NCBI GenBank assembly: GCA_038252255.1
Contig: JBBSAM010000007.1
Span: 1-64,000, forward strand
Direction of reading: 5' to 3'
DNA length: 64,000 bases
DNA from: Chersky-806 sp038252255
GTDB lineage: Bacteria > Actinomycetota > Acidimicrobiia > IMCC26256 > JAENVU01
Part shown: positions 24,183 through 31,833 of the stretch, piece after piece
Numbering within the stretch: the stretch's first letter is position 1
Layout: every line of letters starts with the position of its first letter
The notes under the pieces: model-generated
What the model was told of the DNA's origin: nothing
Seen by the model: the letters and a program-made list of their open reading frames with translations, nothing else
Database searches by the model: none
Position numbers and translations under genes: made by a program

Positions 24183-25091
24183 ATGGCGGACACCACGATC
24201 TCGCACCTCGACGCGCTCGAGGCCGAGTCGATTCACATCTTCCGCGAGGTAGCGGCCGAGTTCGAGCACCCGGTGCTGCTCTTCTCGGGCGGCAAGGACT
24301 CCGCGGTGATGCTGAAGGTGGCGGAGAAGGCCTTCTGGCCCGCCCGCATCCCCTTCCCCCTGATGCACGTCGACACCGGCCACAACTTTCCCGAGGTCCT
24401 CGATTACCGGGACCGCCGGGTCGCGGAGCTGGGGGTCGAGCTCGTCGTCGGGTCCGTCCAGTCGTCGATCGACGCCGGTCGCGTCACCGAGGACCCGGGC
24501 CCGAAGGCCATCCGCAACCGGCTCCAGAGCGTCACGCTCCTGGACTCGATCGAGGAGCACGGCTTCGACGCCGTGTTCGGCGGCGGCCGCCGGGACGAGG
24601 ACAAGGCCCGGGCCAAGGAGCGCGTGTACTCCTTCCGCGACGAGTTCGGGCAATGGGACCCGAAGAACCAGCGGCCGGAGCTGTGGAACCTCTTCAACGG
24701 CCGGCACCGCAAGGGCGAGCACATCCGGGTGTTCCCGATCTCGAACTGGACCGAGCTCGACGTGTGGCAGTACATCGAGCGCGAGGAGATCGAGCTCCCG
24801 TCGATCTACTACTCGCACCGCCGCGAGGTGTTCCGGCGCGACGGCATGCTGCTGGCGGTCACCGAGTTCGTGAGCATCCAGGACGACGAAGAGATCGAGG
24901 AGATGGTCGTCCGCTTCCGCACCGTCGGCGACGCGACCTGCACGGGTGCGGTCGAGTCGCCCGCGAACACCCCGGCCGAGGTCATCATCGAGGTCGCCGC
25001 ATCGCGCATCACCGAGCGCGGCGCGACCCGCGCGGACGACAAGTTCGCCGAAGCGGCCATGGAAGACCGGAAGAAGGAGGGCTACTTCTGA
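24183..25091 (+). CDS. cysD: Sulfate adenylyltransferase subunit 2
   Basis: 302 aa. The N-type ATP pyrophosphatase P-loop is SGGKDS (35-40), followed by the LMHVDTGHNFPEVLDYRD segment and FGGGRRDEDKARAKER. With the GTPase CysN it makes adenylylsulfate (APS) from ATP and sulfate. The length is normal for the family. Its TGA shares a base with the cysN ATG. It is the core of the sulfate-activation operon. Confidence 0.97.
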   Translation: MADTTISHLDALEAESIHIFREVAAEFEHPVLLFSGGKDSAVMLKVAEKAFWPARIPFPLMHVDTGHNFPEVLDYRDRRVAELGVELVVGSVQSSIDAGRVTEDPGPKAIRNRLQSVTLLDSIEEHGFDAVFGGGRRDEDKARAKERVYSFRDEFGQWDPKNQRPELWNLFNGRHRKGEHIRVFPISNWTELDVWQYIEREEIELPSIYYSHRREVFRRDGMLLAVTEFVSIQDDEEIEEMVVRFRTVGDATCTGAVESPANTPAEVIIEVAASRITERGATRADDKFAEAAMEDRKKEGYF

Positions 25092-26344
25092 TGGAGCTCC
25101 TCCGGGTCGCCACCGCCGGGTCCGTCGACGACGGCAAGAGCACGCTCATCGGCCGGCTGCTCCTCGACAGCAAGCAGATCTTCGAGGACCAGCTCGAGGC
25201 CGTCGAGCGCACCAGTCGCGAGAAGGGCTTCGACTACACGAACCTCGCGCTGCTCACCGACGGTCTGCGGGCCGAGCGCGAGCAAGGCATCACCATCGAC
25301 GTCGCGTACCGGTACTTCGCCACGCCGCGCCGCAAGTTCATCATCGCCGACACTCCCGGCCACGTGCAGTACACGCGCAACATGGTCACCGGCGCGTCGA
25401 CCGCGGACCTCGCGATGATCCTGCTCGACGCGCGCAAGGGAAGTCTCGAGCAGTCGCGGCGCCACGCGGTGATCGCATCGCTCCTGCAGGTGCGCCACCT
25501 GGTGCTGTGCGTCAACAAGATGGACCTCGTCGACTTCGACCAGGACATCTTCGAGCGCATCTCGGACGAGTTCACGGACTGGGCGGCGAAGCTCGCCATC
25601 CCCGACCTCACGTTCATCCCGATCTCCGCCTTGCACGGGGACAACGTCACCCAGCACTCCCCCAACACCCCCTGGTACGGCGGTCCGACCCTGCTCCACC
25701 ACCTCGAGCACGTCTACATCGGCTCGGACCGCAACCTGATCGACTCCCGCTTCCCGGTGCAGTGGGTCGTGCGCCCGATGTCCAACGAGTGGCACGACTA
25801 CCGCGGCTACGCGGGTGAGGTCGCCGGTGGGATCTTCCGGCCGGGCGACGAGGTGATGATCCTGCCCTCCGGTCTGACCACGACGATCGAAGGCATCGAT
25901 CTCTACGGCACCCAGCTCGAGGAAGCGATGCCGCCGCAGTCCGTCACGATGCGGCTCGCCGACAACCTGGACGTCAGCCGCGGCGACATGATCTGCCGGC
26001 CCAACAACGCGCCGACGGTCACCCAGGAGATCGACGCGATGATCTGCTGGTTCAGCGAGCGGCCACTGCAGGAACGGTCCAAGTACGTGCTGAAGCACAC
26101 GACGCGCAGCGTCAAGTGCCTGGTCCGCGACCTGCACTACCGCCTCGACGTGAACACCTTGCACCGCGACGAGACCACCGGCTCGCTCGGCATGAACGAC
26201 ATGGGCCGGGCGTCACTGCGGATCACCGAGCCGCTGTTCGTCGACGAGTACCGCCGGAACCGCACCACCGGGAGCTTCATCCTCGTCGACGAGGGCACGA
26301 ACGAGACGGTGGGTGCCGGCATGGTGCTCGGAACCACCGACTAG
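25091..26344 (+). CDS. cysN: Sulfate adenylyltransferase subunit 1 (GTPase)
   Basis: 417 aa elongation-factor-like GTPase. G1 is GSVDDGKS (10-17), G3 is DTPGH and G4 is NKMD. Two C-terminal beta-barrel domains follow. GTP hydrolysis drives APS synthesis by CysD. The length ends after the barrels, so it is not fused to APS kinase, which is encoded separately by cysC 7 nt downstream. Confidence 0.97.
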   Translation: MELLRVATAGSVDDGKSTLIGRLLLDSKQIFEDQLEAVERTSREKGFDYTNLALLTDGLRAEREQGITIDVAYRYFATPRRKFIIADTPGHVQYTRNMVTGASTADLAMILLDARKGSLEQSRRHAVIASLLQVRHLVLCVNKMDLVDFDQDIFERISDEFTDWAAKLAIPDLTFIPISALHGDNVTQHSPNTPWYGGPTLLHHLEHVYIGSDRNLIDSRFPVQWVVRPMSNEWHDYRGYAGEVAGGIFRPGDEVMILPSGLTTTIEGIDLYGTQLEEAMPPQSVTMRLADNLDVSRGDMICRPNNAPTVTQEIDAMICWFSERPLQERSKYVLKHTTRSVKCLVRDLHYRLDVNTLHRDETTGSLGMNDMGRASLRITEPLFVDEYRRNRTTGSFILVDEGTNETVGAGMVLGTTD

Positions 26345-26351
26345 TCGTCCG

Positions 26352-26963
26352 GTGCCGGAGTCGTCGCGTAGCCCGAACGTCGTCTTCCACGAGAGCACGG
26401 TCACGCGGGAAGAACGTCGGGCCACGACCGGGCACACCGGAGCCACGGTCTGGCTCACCGGGTTCTCGGGGTCGGGGAAGTCCACGATCGCGGCCGAGCT
26501 CGAGAAGCATCTCGTGGGCCGCGGCCTGCTCGCGTACATGCTCGACGGGGACAATCTCCGCCACGGGCTGAACGGGAACCTCGGCTTCGACGCCGCGGAC
26601 CGCACCGAGAACGTCCGGCGGGCGGGCGAGGTCGCCCGCTTGTTCGCCGACGCCGGGGTGATCGCCATCGTGCCCCTGATCAGCCCGTATGCCGCCGACC
26701 GGGACCGGGTCCGCGTCCGCCACGAGGAGACCGGCCTGCGCTTCGTCGAGGTCTTCGTGGACACCCCGCTCGCCGAGTGCGAGCGCCGTGACCCCAAGGG
26801 CCTCTACGTGAAGGCCCGGGCCGGTGAGCTCACCCATTTCACCGGGATCGACGATCCGTACGAAGCGCCGACCCGCCCGGACCTCGTCCTGGGCCCCGGC
26901 CTGGCCCCCGATGCCGCGGCCCTCCGAATTTCCGCGATGCTGGAGGAGGATCAGGGGGGGTAA
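26352..26963 (+). CDS. cysC: Adenylylsulfate kinase
   Basis: 203 aa. Walker A is GFSGSGKST, the substrate-binding DGDNLRHGLN follows, and RTENVRRAGEVARLFADAG and KGLYVKARAGELTHFTGIDDPYE complete the family pattern. It phosphorylates APS to PAPS. I prefer GTG 26352; the family domain starts about 20 residues later, so a later start is possible. Its TAA overlaps the ATG of a membrane-anchored protein. Confidence 0.95.
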   Translation: MPESSRSPNVVFHESTVTREERRATTGHTGATVWLTGFSGSGKSTIAAELEKHLVGRGLLAYMLDGDNLRHGLNGNLGFDAADRTENVRRAGEVARLFADAGVIAIVPLISPYAADRDRVRVRHEETGLRFVEVFVDTPLAECERRDPKGLYVKARAGELTHFTGIDDPYEAPTRPDLVLGPGLAPDAAALRISAMLEEDQGG

Positions 26964-27613
26964 TGAACGAGGGACCGGGACTGGTCGGTCGCGCGAATCC
27001 GAACGCACTGTTCATCGGCGCGGTCGTCGCCGTGTCCACCATCGCGATCGGGATCGGGCTCGTGGTCTACGCCACGGCCGGTTCCGGCGACGGCGCTTCC
27101 GCCCGCGCCAGCGCCACCGACCGGACCTCGCCCACGACCACCACGTCGAGCACCTCGTCGACGACCACGACCACCACGTCCCCCGCCGGCGCTGGCGCCG
27201 GGACCGGGACCGGTGCCGGGACCGGGGCGACGACCACCACCAGCACCGCCGGGGACGGCGCGTCGCCCGGTGGCGGGGCCCAGCAACCGGACCTCGCCTA
27301 CTCCGACCCGACCGACCCGCCCTTCGTCGGCCTGGCGCTCCCCCCGGGCATCACGGCGTCCATCACCCCCGGGAGCTGCACGTGGACGCCCGCGAACGGG
27401 GGCCAGCTCCAGGCCTCGGGGACCCTCACCGCGTCCCCCACGACCGATGACGTCTGGTTTGTCACGGTCTATTGGTTGCAGAATGAGCGGGAGCTCGATG
27501 AGCAGTTCGATTCCTACGACCCTGATCCCGGCCAGACCGTGCCGTGGACTCTCACGACCAGCGCTCCGCTGCCCCCGGCCGAGCCGTTCCGATGTGCCCT
27601 CGAGGTTGAATAG
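26963..27613 (+). CDS. Membrane-anchored protein with Thr/Ser linker and a novel C-terminal domain
   Basis: 216 aa. One membrane segment at about 14-37, with a short cytoplasmic N-terminus, is followed by a Thr/Ser/Gly-rich linker (41-105) and a roughly 95-residue, beta-rich domain outside. That domain has Cys139 and Cys211, likely a disulfide, and a VYWLQNERELD segment. It is a clear paralogue of the next gene. The family is not recognised. It is coupled to cysC by a one-base overlap; a link to sulfur metabolism is possible but unproven. Confidence 0.8.
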   Translation: MNEGPGLVGRANPNALFIGAVVAVSTIAIGIGLVVYATAGSGDGASARASATDRTSPTTTTSSTSSTTTTTTSPAGAGAGTGTGAGTGATTTTSTAGDGASPGGGAQQPDLAYSDPTDPPFVGLALPPGITASITPGSCTWTPANGGQLQASGTLTASPTTDDVWFVTVYWLQNERELDEQFDSYDPDPGQTVPWTLTTSAPLPPAEPFRCALEVE

Positions 27614-27637
27614 CCGCCCAGCCGGTAGGAACGAGCG

Positions 27638-28378
27638 ATGACCGACCAAGAAGGACCGAAGAAGCAGGCGAGCGAGGGCGGCGACGGCTGGGTCTCGCTC
27701 GAGGGGTACTGGTCGAGCCGCCGGGTCCCGGGCATCGACGAGGTGCCGGAGACGACGTACGTCAAGCCGCCGGCCCGGATCTCCCGGCGAACGCTGATCG
27801 TCGGCAGCGCGATCGCGCTCGCTTCGATCGCGATCGGGGCCGGCCTCGTGTTCGCCGCCGGATCGAAGGGCGGACCGAAGCTCGGGAAGTCCGAGCTGAG
27901 CGCAGCCGCCACGCTCACGTCGTCGAGCTCGACGTCATCGTCGACGACGACCACGACCACCACGGCCGCGCCGACCAGCTCGACGACGACCGCGAACACG
28001 ACCGCCACCACCCGGGCCGCCAGCTCAGGGGGCTCGTCGACTCCGGTCGTCGCGGCCACTCCCCCGACGCCGAGGGCCACGGCCGACGCCGCGCAGCCTC
28101 CGTACCAGCCGGTTCCGCTCCCGGCCGGCGTCACCGCCACCCTGACCTCGTGCCGGTGGCAGCTCGGTGGCACCCTCCAGGCGGCGGGCACGATCACGAG
28201 CACCATGGCCACCGGTCATACGTGGACCATGACGATGCACTGGCTCCAGAACAGCCGCGACCTCGCGCAGCAGAGCGGGCTGATGGATCTGCAGCCCGGC
28301 GAGGCGAAGCCCTGGAGCCTCACGATCAGCCAACCGAACCCGCCGGCGGACCTCGCCTGCTCCCTCGTGATCGCCTAA
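27638..28378 (+). CDS. Membrane-anchored protein, paralogue of the preceding gene
   Basis: 246 aa. A longer cytoplasmic N-terminus (about 50 residues, with WVSLEGYWSSRR) precedes one membrane segment at 52-74, a Ser/Thr/Ala-rich linker (85-155) and the same outer domain: Cys172, MHWLQNSRDLAQQ and Cys241. The two domains align with LPxGxTAxxT, GxLQAxGT, WLQN and PWxLTxS in the same order. AGGA lies 7 nt before the ATG. Its stop overlaps by 3 nt the stop of the convergent epimerase gene. Function unknown. Confidence 0.8.
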   Translation: MTDQEGPKKQASEGGDGWVSLEGYWSSRRVPGIDEVPETTYVKPPARISRRTLIVGSAIALASIAIGAGLVFAAGSKGGPKLGKSELSAAATLTSSSSTSSSTTTTTTTAAPTSSTTTANTTATTRAASSGGSSTPVVAATPPTPRATADAAQPPYQPVPLPAGVTATLTSCRWQLGGTLQAAGTITSTMATGHTWTMTMHWLQNSRDLAQQSGLMDLQPGEAKPWSLTISQPNPPADLACSLVIA

Positions 28379-29295
28379 CGGCGGAGCCAGTCGACGTAGG
28401 TCGCGAGGCCGTCGGCGAGCTTGACCTTGGCGCTCCAGCCGAGATCGCGCGCGGCCGCGCCGGCATCGGCGCACGCCCGTGGCACGTCACCCGGGCGCGG
28501 GTCGACGAACTCCGGGTCCGGGTCGCGGCCGATGATGCCGCCGAGCAGGTCCAGGAGCTCCAGCAGCGTGGAGCTGTGCCCGGGCGCGATGTTGTAGACG
28601 TTCCCGCTCACCGCGGCCGGCGCGTCTGCGGCCGCGAGATTCGCGGCCACGACATCGCTGACAAAGGTGAAGTCACGAGTGGTGAGCCCGTCGCCATGCA
28701 CGCGCGGGCGCTCACCATTCATCAGTGCGGATGCGAAGATCGGGATGACCGCGGCGTACGTCGCGTCGGGACGCTGGCGGGGCCCGAAGACGTTGAAGTA
28801 CCGGAGCGCCACGGTCTCGATCGGGAAGAGATCGGGGAAGCTCCGCACGTACCACTCCCCCGCCAGCTTGCTGACCGCGTACGGCGAGCGCGGTCGCAAC
28901 GGCGTGTCTTCGGGAGTGGGGATCACCTCGGCGCCGCCGTAGACGCTGCTCGACGAAGCGAACACGACCCGCCGCACACCGGCTTGCGCGGCCTTCGTCA
29001 GCACTGCGAGCGTGCCGTGGACGTTGACCCGGTCGGTCGTGAGCGGGTCGGCGACGGAGCGGGAGACGGCACCGAGCGCGGCGATGTGAAAGACGAGCTC
29101 GGTACCGGCGACAGCCCGGGCGACCGCGTCCGGGTCCGCCACGGACTCCGCGAGGAGCTCGGCATCGGCATGCACGTTCTCCCGGACGCCGGTCGACAGA
29201 TCGTCGAGGACGCGGACGCGGTGCCCGGCCTCGACGAGCGCATCGACGACGTGCGAGCCGATGAAGCCGGCACCCCCGGTGACGAGGACCTTCAT
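28375..29295 (-). CDS. NAD-dependent epimerase/dehydratase (UDP-glucose 4-epimerase-like)
   Basis: 306 aa extended short-chain dehydrogenase. NAD site TGGAGFIGSH, catalytic Ser in SSSSVYGG, YAVSK (Tyr-x3-Lys) and RYFNVFGPRQRP of sugar-nucleotide epimerases are all present. The likely substrate is a UDP-hexose or similar. ATG 29295 is the first codon that fits the Rossmann start; a GTG lies three codons earlier. It is convergent with the twin anchored proteins. It could supply sugar nucleotides for the glycan genes further on. Confidence 0.87.
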   Translation of the reverse strand: MKVLVTGGAGFIGSHVVDALVEAGHRVRVLDDLSTGVRENVHADAELLAESVADPDAVARAVAGTELVFHIAALGAVSRSVADPLTTDRVNVHGTLAVLTKAAQAGVRRVVFASSSSVYGGAEVIPTPEDTPLRPRSPYAVSKLAGEWYVRSFPDLFPIETVALRYFNVFGPRQRPDATYAAVIPIFASALMNGERPRVHGDGLTTRDFTFVSDVVAANLAAADAPAAVSGNVYNIAPGHSSTLLELLDLLGGIIGRDPDPEFVDPRPGDVPRACADAGAAARDLGWSAKVKLADGLATYVDWLRR

Positions 29296-29401
29296 CGCCA
29301 CCACCGGGCTGGATCTCTCGATGTGCGCGGCGTGTTCACGAAGGCCGTGACCGTAGCATCTGCACCTGACGCTGGCGTCACGTACGTGCGAGACTGCGCG
29401 G

Positions 29402-30382
29402 ATGACTGACCGCCCGAAGGTCTTGGTGACCGCGCCGTTCCGCGGCGAGGGGCTCGAGACGCTGCACGAGCTCTGCTCGGAGGTGGTGCTCGATCCCTGG
29501 ATCGACCATCGACCGCTCCGGCTCTACCGGGCCGAGCAGCTCGCCGAGCGCATCGAAGCCGAAGGCGCGAACCTGCTGATCGTCGAGAGCGACTCCGTGA
29601 AGGGCCCGGTGCTCGACCTTCCGCTCCTGGCGATCGGGTCCTGTCGCGGCGACCCAACCAACGTGGACGTCGAGGGCGCGACCGAACGTGGGATCCCGGT
29701 GCTGCGCGCGCCGGGACGAAACGCCGACGCGGTCGCCGAGCTCACGGTCGGCCTCATCCTCGCGGTGAACCGCGGCATCCTGCAGGCCGATCGAGACGTC
29801 CGCGAGGGCCAGGTGTGGCGCGACGGAACGATCCCCTACCAACGGTTCCGTGCCTGGCAGCTCGAGGGCCGCACCGCCGGCCTGGTCGGGCTCGGTGCGG
29901 TGGGCCGGGCCACGAAGTGGCGCCTCGAAGGGCTCGGCATGCGCGTCATCGCGCACGACCCCTTCGCGGCCGAGGCCACCTACACGTTGCCGGACCTGCT
30001 CGCCGAGGCCGACATCGTCTCGATGCACGCGACCGTGAACCTCGAGACGCACGGGCTGATGGGGCGCGAGCAGTTCGCGATGATGAGGAACGAGGCGATC
30101 TACATCAACAGCGCCCGCGCGCTGCTGCACGACACGGACGATCTCGTCGCCGCGCTGCGGGCCGGTGAGATCGCCGGCGCCGGCCTGGACCATTTCGTCG
30201 GCGAGAACCTGCCGCCCGACCATCCGCTCTGCGGGATGAGCAACGTCGTGCTCACGCCGCACATCGGCGGAGCCACGTACGACACCGAGGTCAATCACTC
30301 GCGGTTGATCGCCAACGGCCTGCGCGTCCTCTTCGAGGGTGGCCGGCCCACCAACCTCGTGAACCCGGAGGTGCTCAGGTGA
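29402..30382 (+). CDS. D-isomer-specific 2-hydroxyacid dehydrogenase family protein
   Basis: 326 aa. NAD-binding GLVGLGAVGRATKWRLEGLGM, catalytic Arg in NSARALLHDTDDL, and His in LTPHIGGATYDTE are visible. The family reduces 2-oxoacids to D-2-hydroxyacids (phosphoglycerate, glyoxylate and others). GAGACT lies 6 nt before the ATG. Its stop overlaps the start of the class II aldolase (GTGA), so the two form an operon, perhaps for sugar-acid or hydroxyacid breakdown. Confidence 0.85.
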   Translation: MTDRPKVLVTAPFRGEGLETLHELCSEVVLDPWIDHRPLRLYRAEQLAERIEAEGANLLIVESDSVKGPVLDLPLLAIGSCRGDPTNVDVEGATERGIPVLRAPGRNADAVAELTVGLILAVNRGILQADRDVREGQVWRDGTIPYQRFRAWQLEGRTAGLVGLGAVGRATKWRLEGLGMRVIAHDPFAAEATYTLPDLLAEADIVSMHATVNLETHGLMGREQFAMMRNEAIYINSARALLHDTDDLVAALRAGEIAGAGLDHFVGENLPPDHPLCGMSNVVLTPHIGGATYDTEVNHSRLIANGLRVLFEGGRPTNLVNPEVLR

Positions 30383-31044
30383 GCAATGAGGTGACGATGA
30401 GCGCCCTGGAGGTCAAGGAGCAGGTGCTCTGGGCCGCTCAGGAGATGCTGCGCACCAACCTGGTGGAAGGCACGGCGGGCAACATCGGGGCCCGGCTCCC
30501 GGACGGGAACGCCGTCCTCACGCCCAGCAGCCTCGACTACATGGAGATGACGCTCGACGATCTCGTCGTCTGCGATCTGGACGGGAACGTCCTCGAGGGC
30601 ACACGCTCCCCCACCACGGAGAAGGCGCTGCACCTCGGCGCGCTCCGGCTGCACGAGGACATCCACGCCACCATGCACTGCCACGCGAAGTACGCCACGA
30701 TGTTCGCCCTCACCCGTCAGGGCATCCCGGCGGTGATCGAGGAGTTCGTCGTGTACATCGGCGGCGACGTCGAGTGCGCGGACTACCAGACCACCGGCAC
30801 CGACGACCTCGGCGAGGAGGTGGCCAAGCGGGTGGCGGACCGCAGCGCCGTGCTCATGGCGAACCACGGGCTGTTCGCGGTCGGCAAGGACCCGAAGCAG
30901 GTCCTCCACAACGCGCATCTCGTGGAACGCACCGCCGAGATCGTGTGGGGCGCGCGCCTCCTCGGCGAGATCGTGCCGATTCCGGAGTCGGTGAACACGA
31001 CGTTCCAGGGGTACTACCGCTTCGGCCGCACCGGGAAGTTCTAG
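30379..31044 (+). CDS. Class II aldolase/adducin family protein
   Basis: 221 aa. The Zn ligands are in MHCHAKYATM (His-x-His) and MANHGLF; the catalytic Glu is in the SPTTEKALHLGAL segment, and LVEGTAGNIGARLPDG and TPSS match the phosphate site. The fuculose-phosphate aldolase/ribulose-phosphate epimerase branch fits. The substrate is unknown. It is coupled to the hydroxyacid dehydrogenase. It converges with the O-methyltransferase, with only 9 nt between stops. Confidence 0.87.
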   Translation: MSNEVTMSALEVKEQVLWAAQEMLRTNLVEGTAGNIGARLPDGNAVLTPSSLDYMEMTLDDLVVCDLDGNVLEGTRSPTTEKALHLGALRLHEDIHATMHCHAKYATMFALTRQGIPAVIEEFVVYIGGDVECADYQTTGTDDLGEEVAKRVADRSAVLMANHGLFAVGKDPKQVLHNAHLVERTAEIVWGARLLGEIVPIPESVNTTFQGYYRFGRTGKF

Positions 31045-31053
31045 TCAGCCGGC

Positions 31054-31716
31054 TCAGCGCTTGCGGAGCAGGGTCAACCCGTCGCCCAGCGGCAACATCA
31101 CGGTGTCGACGCGGTCGTCCTGCGCCACGGCGTCGTTGAAGGCGCGGATCGCGACGCGGTTCTCGTCGTTCGGGTCGGCGGCTATGACGTTGCCGCCCCA
31201 CAGGACGTTGTCGACCAGGATCACGCCGTTCGGGCGTAGCCGGGCCAGGAGCTCCTCGTAGTACGCCGCGTAGCTCGGCTTGTCCGCGTCGACGAAGGCC
31301 AGGTCGATCGTCTCCTCGAGCGGGAGCGCCCGCAGCGTCTCGACCGCCGGCGCGATGCGCAGCTCGATGCGGTCCGCGACCCCCGCCTGCTCCCAGTACG
31401 GGCGCCCGACCGAGGTCCACTCCTCGCTGACGTCGCAACAGAGCAGATGGCCGTCCGCCGGCAGCCCCCGGGCGATGCAGAGCGCGGAGTAGCCGGTGAA
31501 GGTGCCGACCTCCACCGCGGACTTGGCGCCGACGAGCCGGGTGAGCAGCGTCATGAACGCCCCCTGCTCGGGCGAGATCTGCATGATCGAGATTCCCCCA
31601 AGCTCCGCGGTCTTCTCGATCAACGCCTCCTGCACGGCGTCGGGCTCGGTGCCGTGTGCGACGAGGTACCGCTGGATCTCGGGAGAGAGGAAGAACGACT
31701 TCGGTCCGTCAGCCAT
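31054..31716 (-). CDS. SAM-dependent O-methyltransferase (class I, catechol type)
   Basis: 220 aa, Methyltransf_3 family. SAM-binding AVEVGTFTGYSALCIARGLP, the metal/catalytic Asp in LAFVDADKPSYAAYYEELL and ILVDNVLWGG are typical of caffeoyl-CoA or catechol O-methyltransferases that need a divalent metal. The substrate is unknown. ATG lies 6 nt after TACGCT. Confidence 0.9.
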   Translation of the reverse strand: MADGPKSFFLSPEIQRYLVAHGTEPDAVQEALIEKTAELGGISIMQISPEQGAFMTLLTRLVGAKSAVEVGTFTGYSALCIARGLPADGHLLCCDVSEEWTSVGRPYWEQAGVADRIELRIAPAVETLRALPLEETIDLAFVDADKPSYAAYYEELLARLRPNGVILVDNVLWGGNVIAADPNDENRVAIRAFNDAVAQDDRVDTVMLPLGDGLTLLRKR

Positions 31717-31722
31717 CGGCGG

Positions 31723-31728
31723 AGCGTA
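31723..31728 (-). promoter_or_regulatory. -10 box, leaderless type, for the O-methyltransferase gene
   Basis: TACGCT on the minus strand, then CCGCCG and the ATG. Confidence 0.5.
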
Positions 31729-31820
31729 GGTGGGGCCGCTCAGGTCGTGCCGCCGCCGGCGCGAGGTGGGTCGAACGGCCCGACGCCGATCCGGTGTGCC
31801 GAATACCGGGCGATACCTGG

Positions 31821-31826
31821 CATACT
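31821..31826 (+). promoter_or_regulatory. -10 box, leaderless type, for the kelch oxidase gene
   Basis: CATACT stands 7 nt before the ATG at 31834. The first base departs from TANNNT. Confidence 0.4.
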
Positions 31827-31833
31827 TCCCGGG

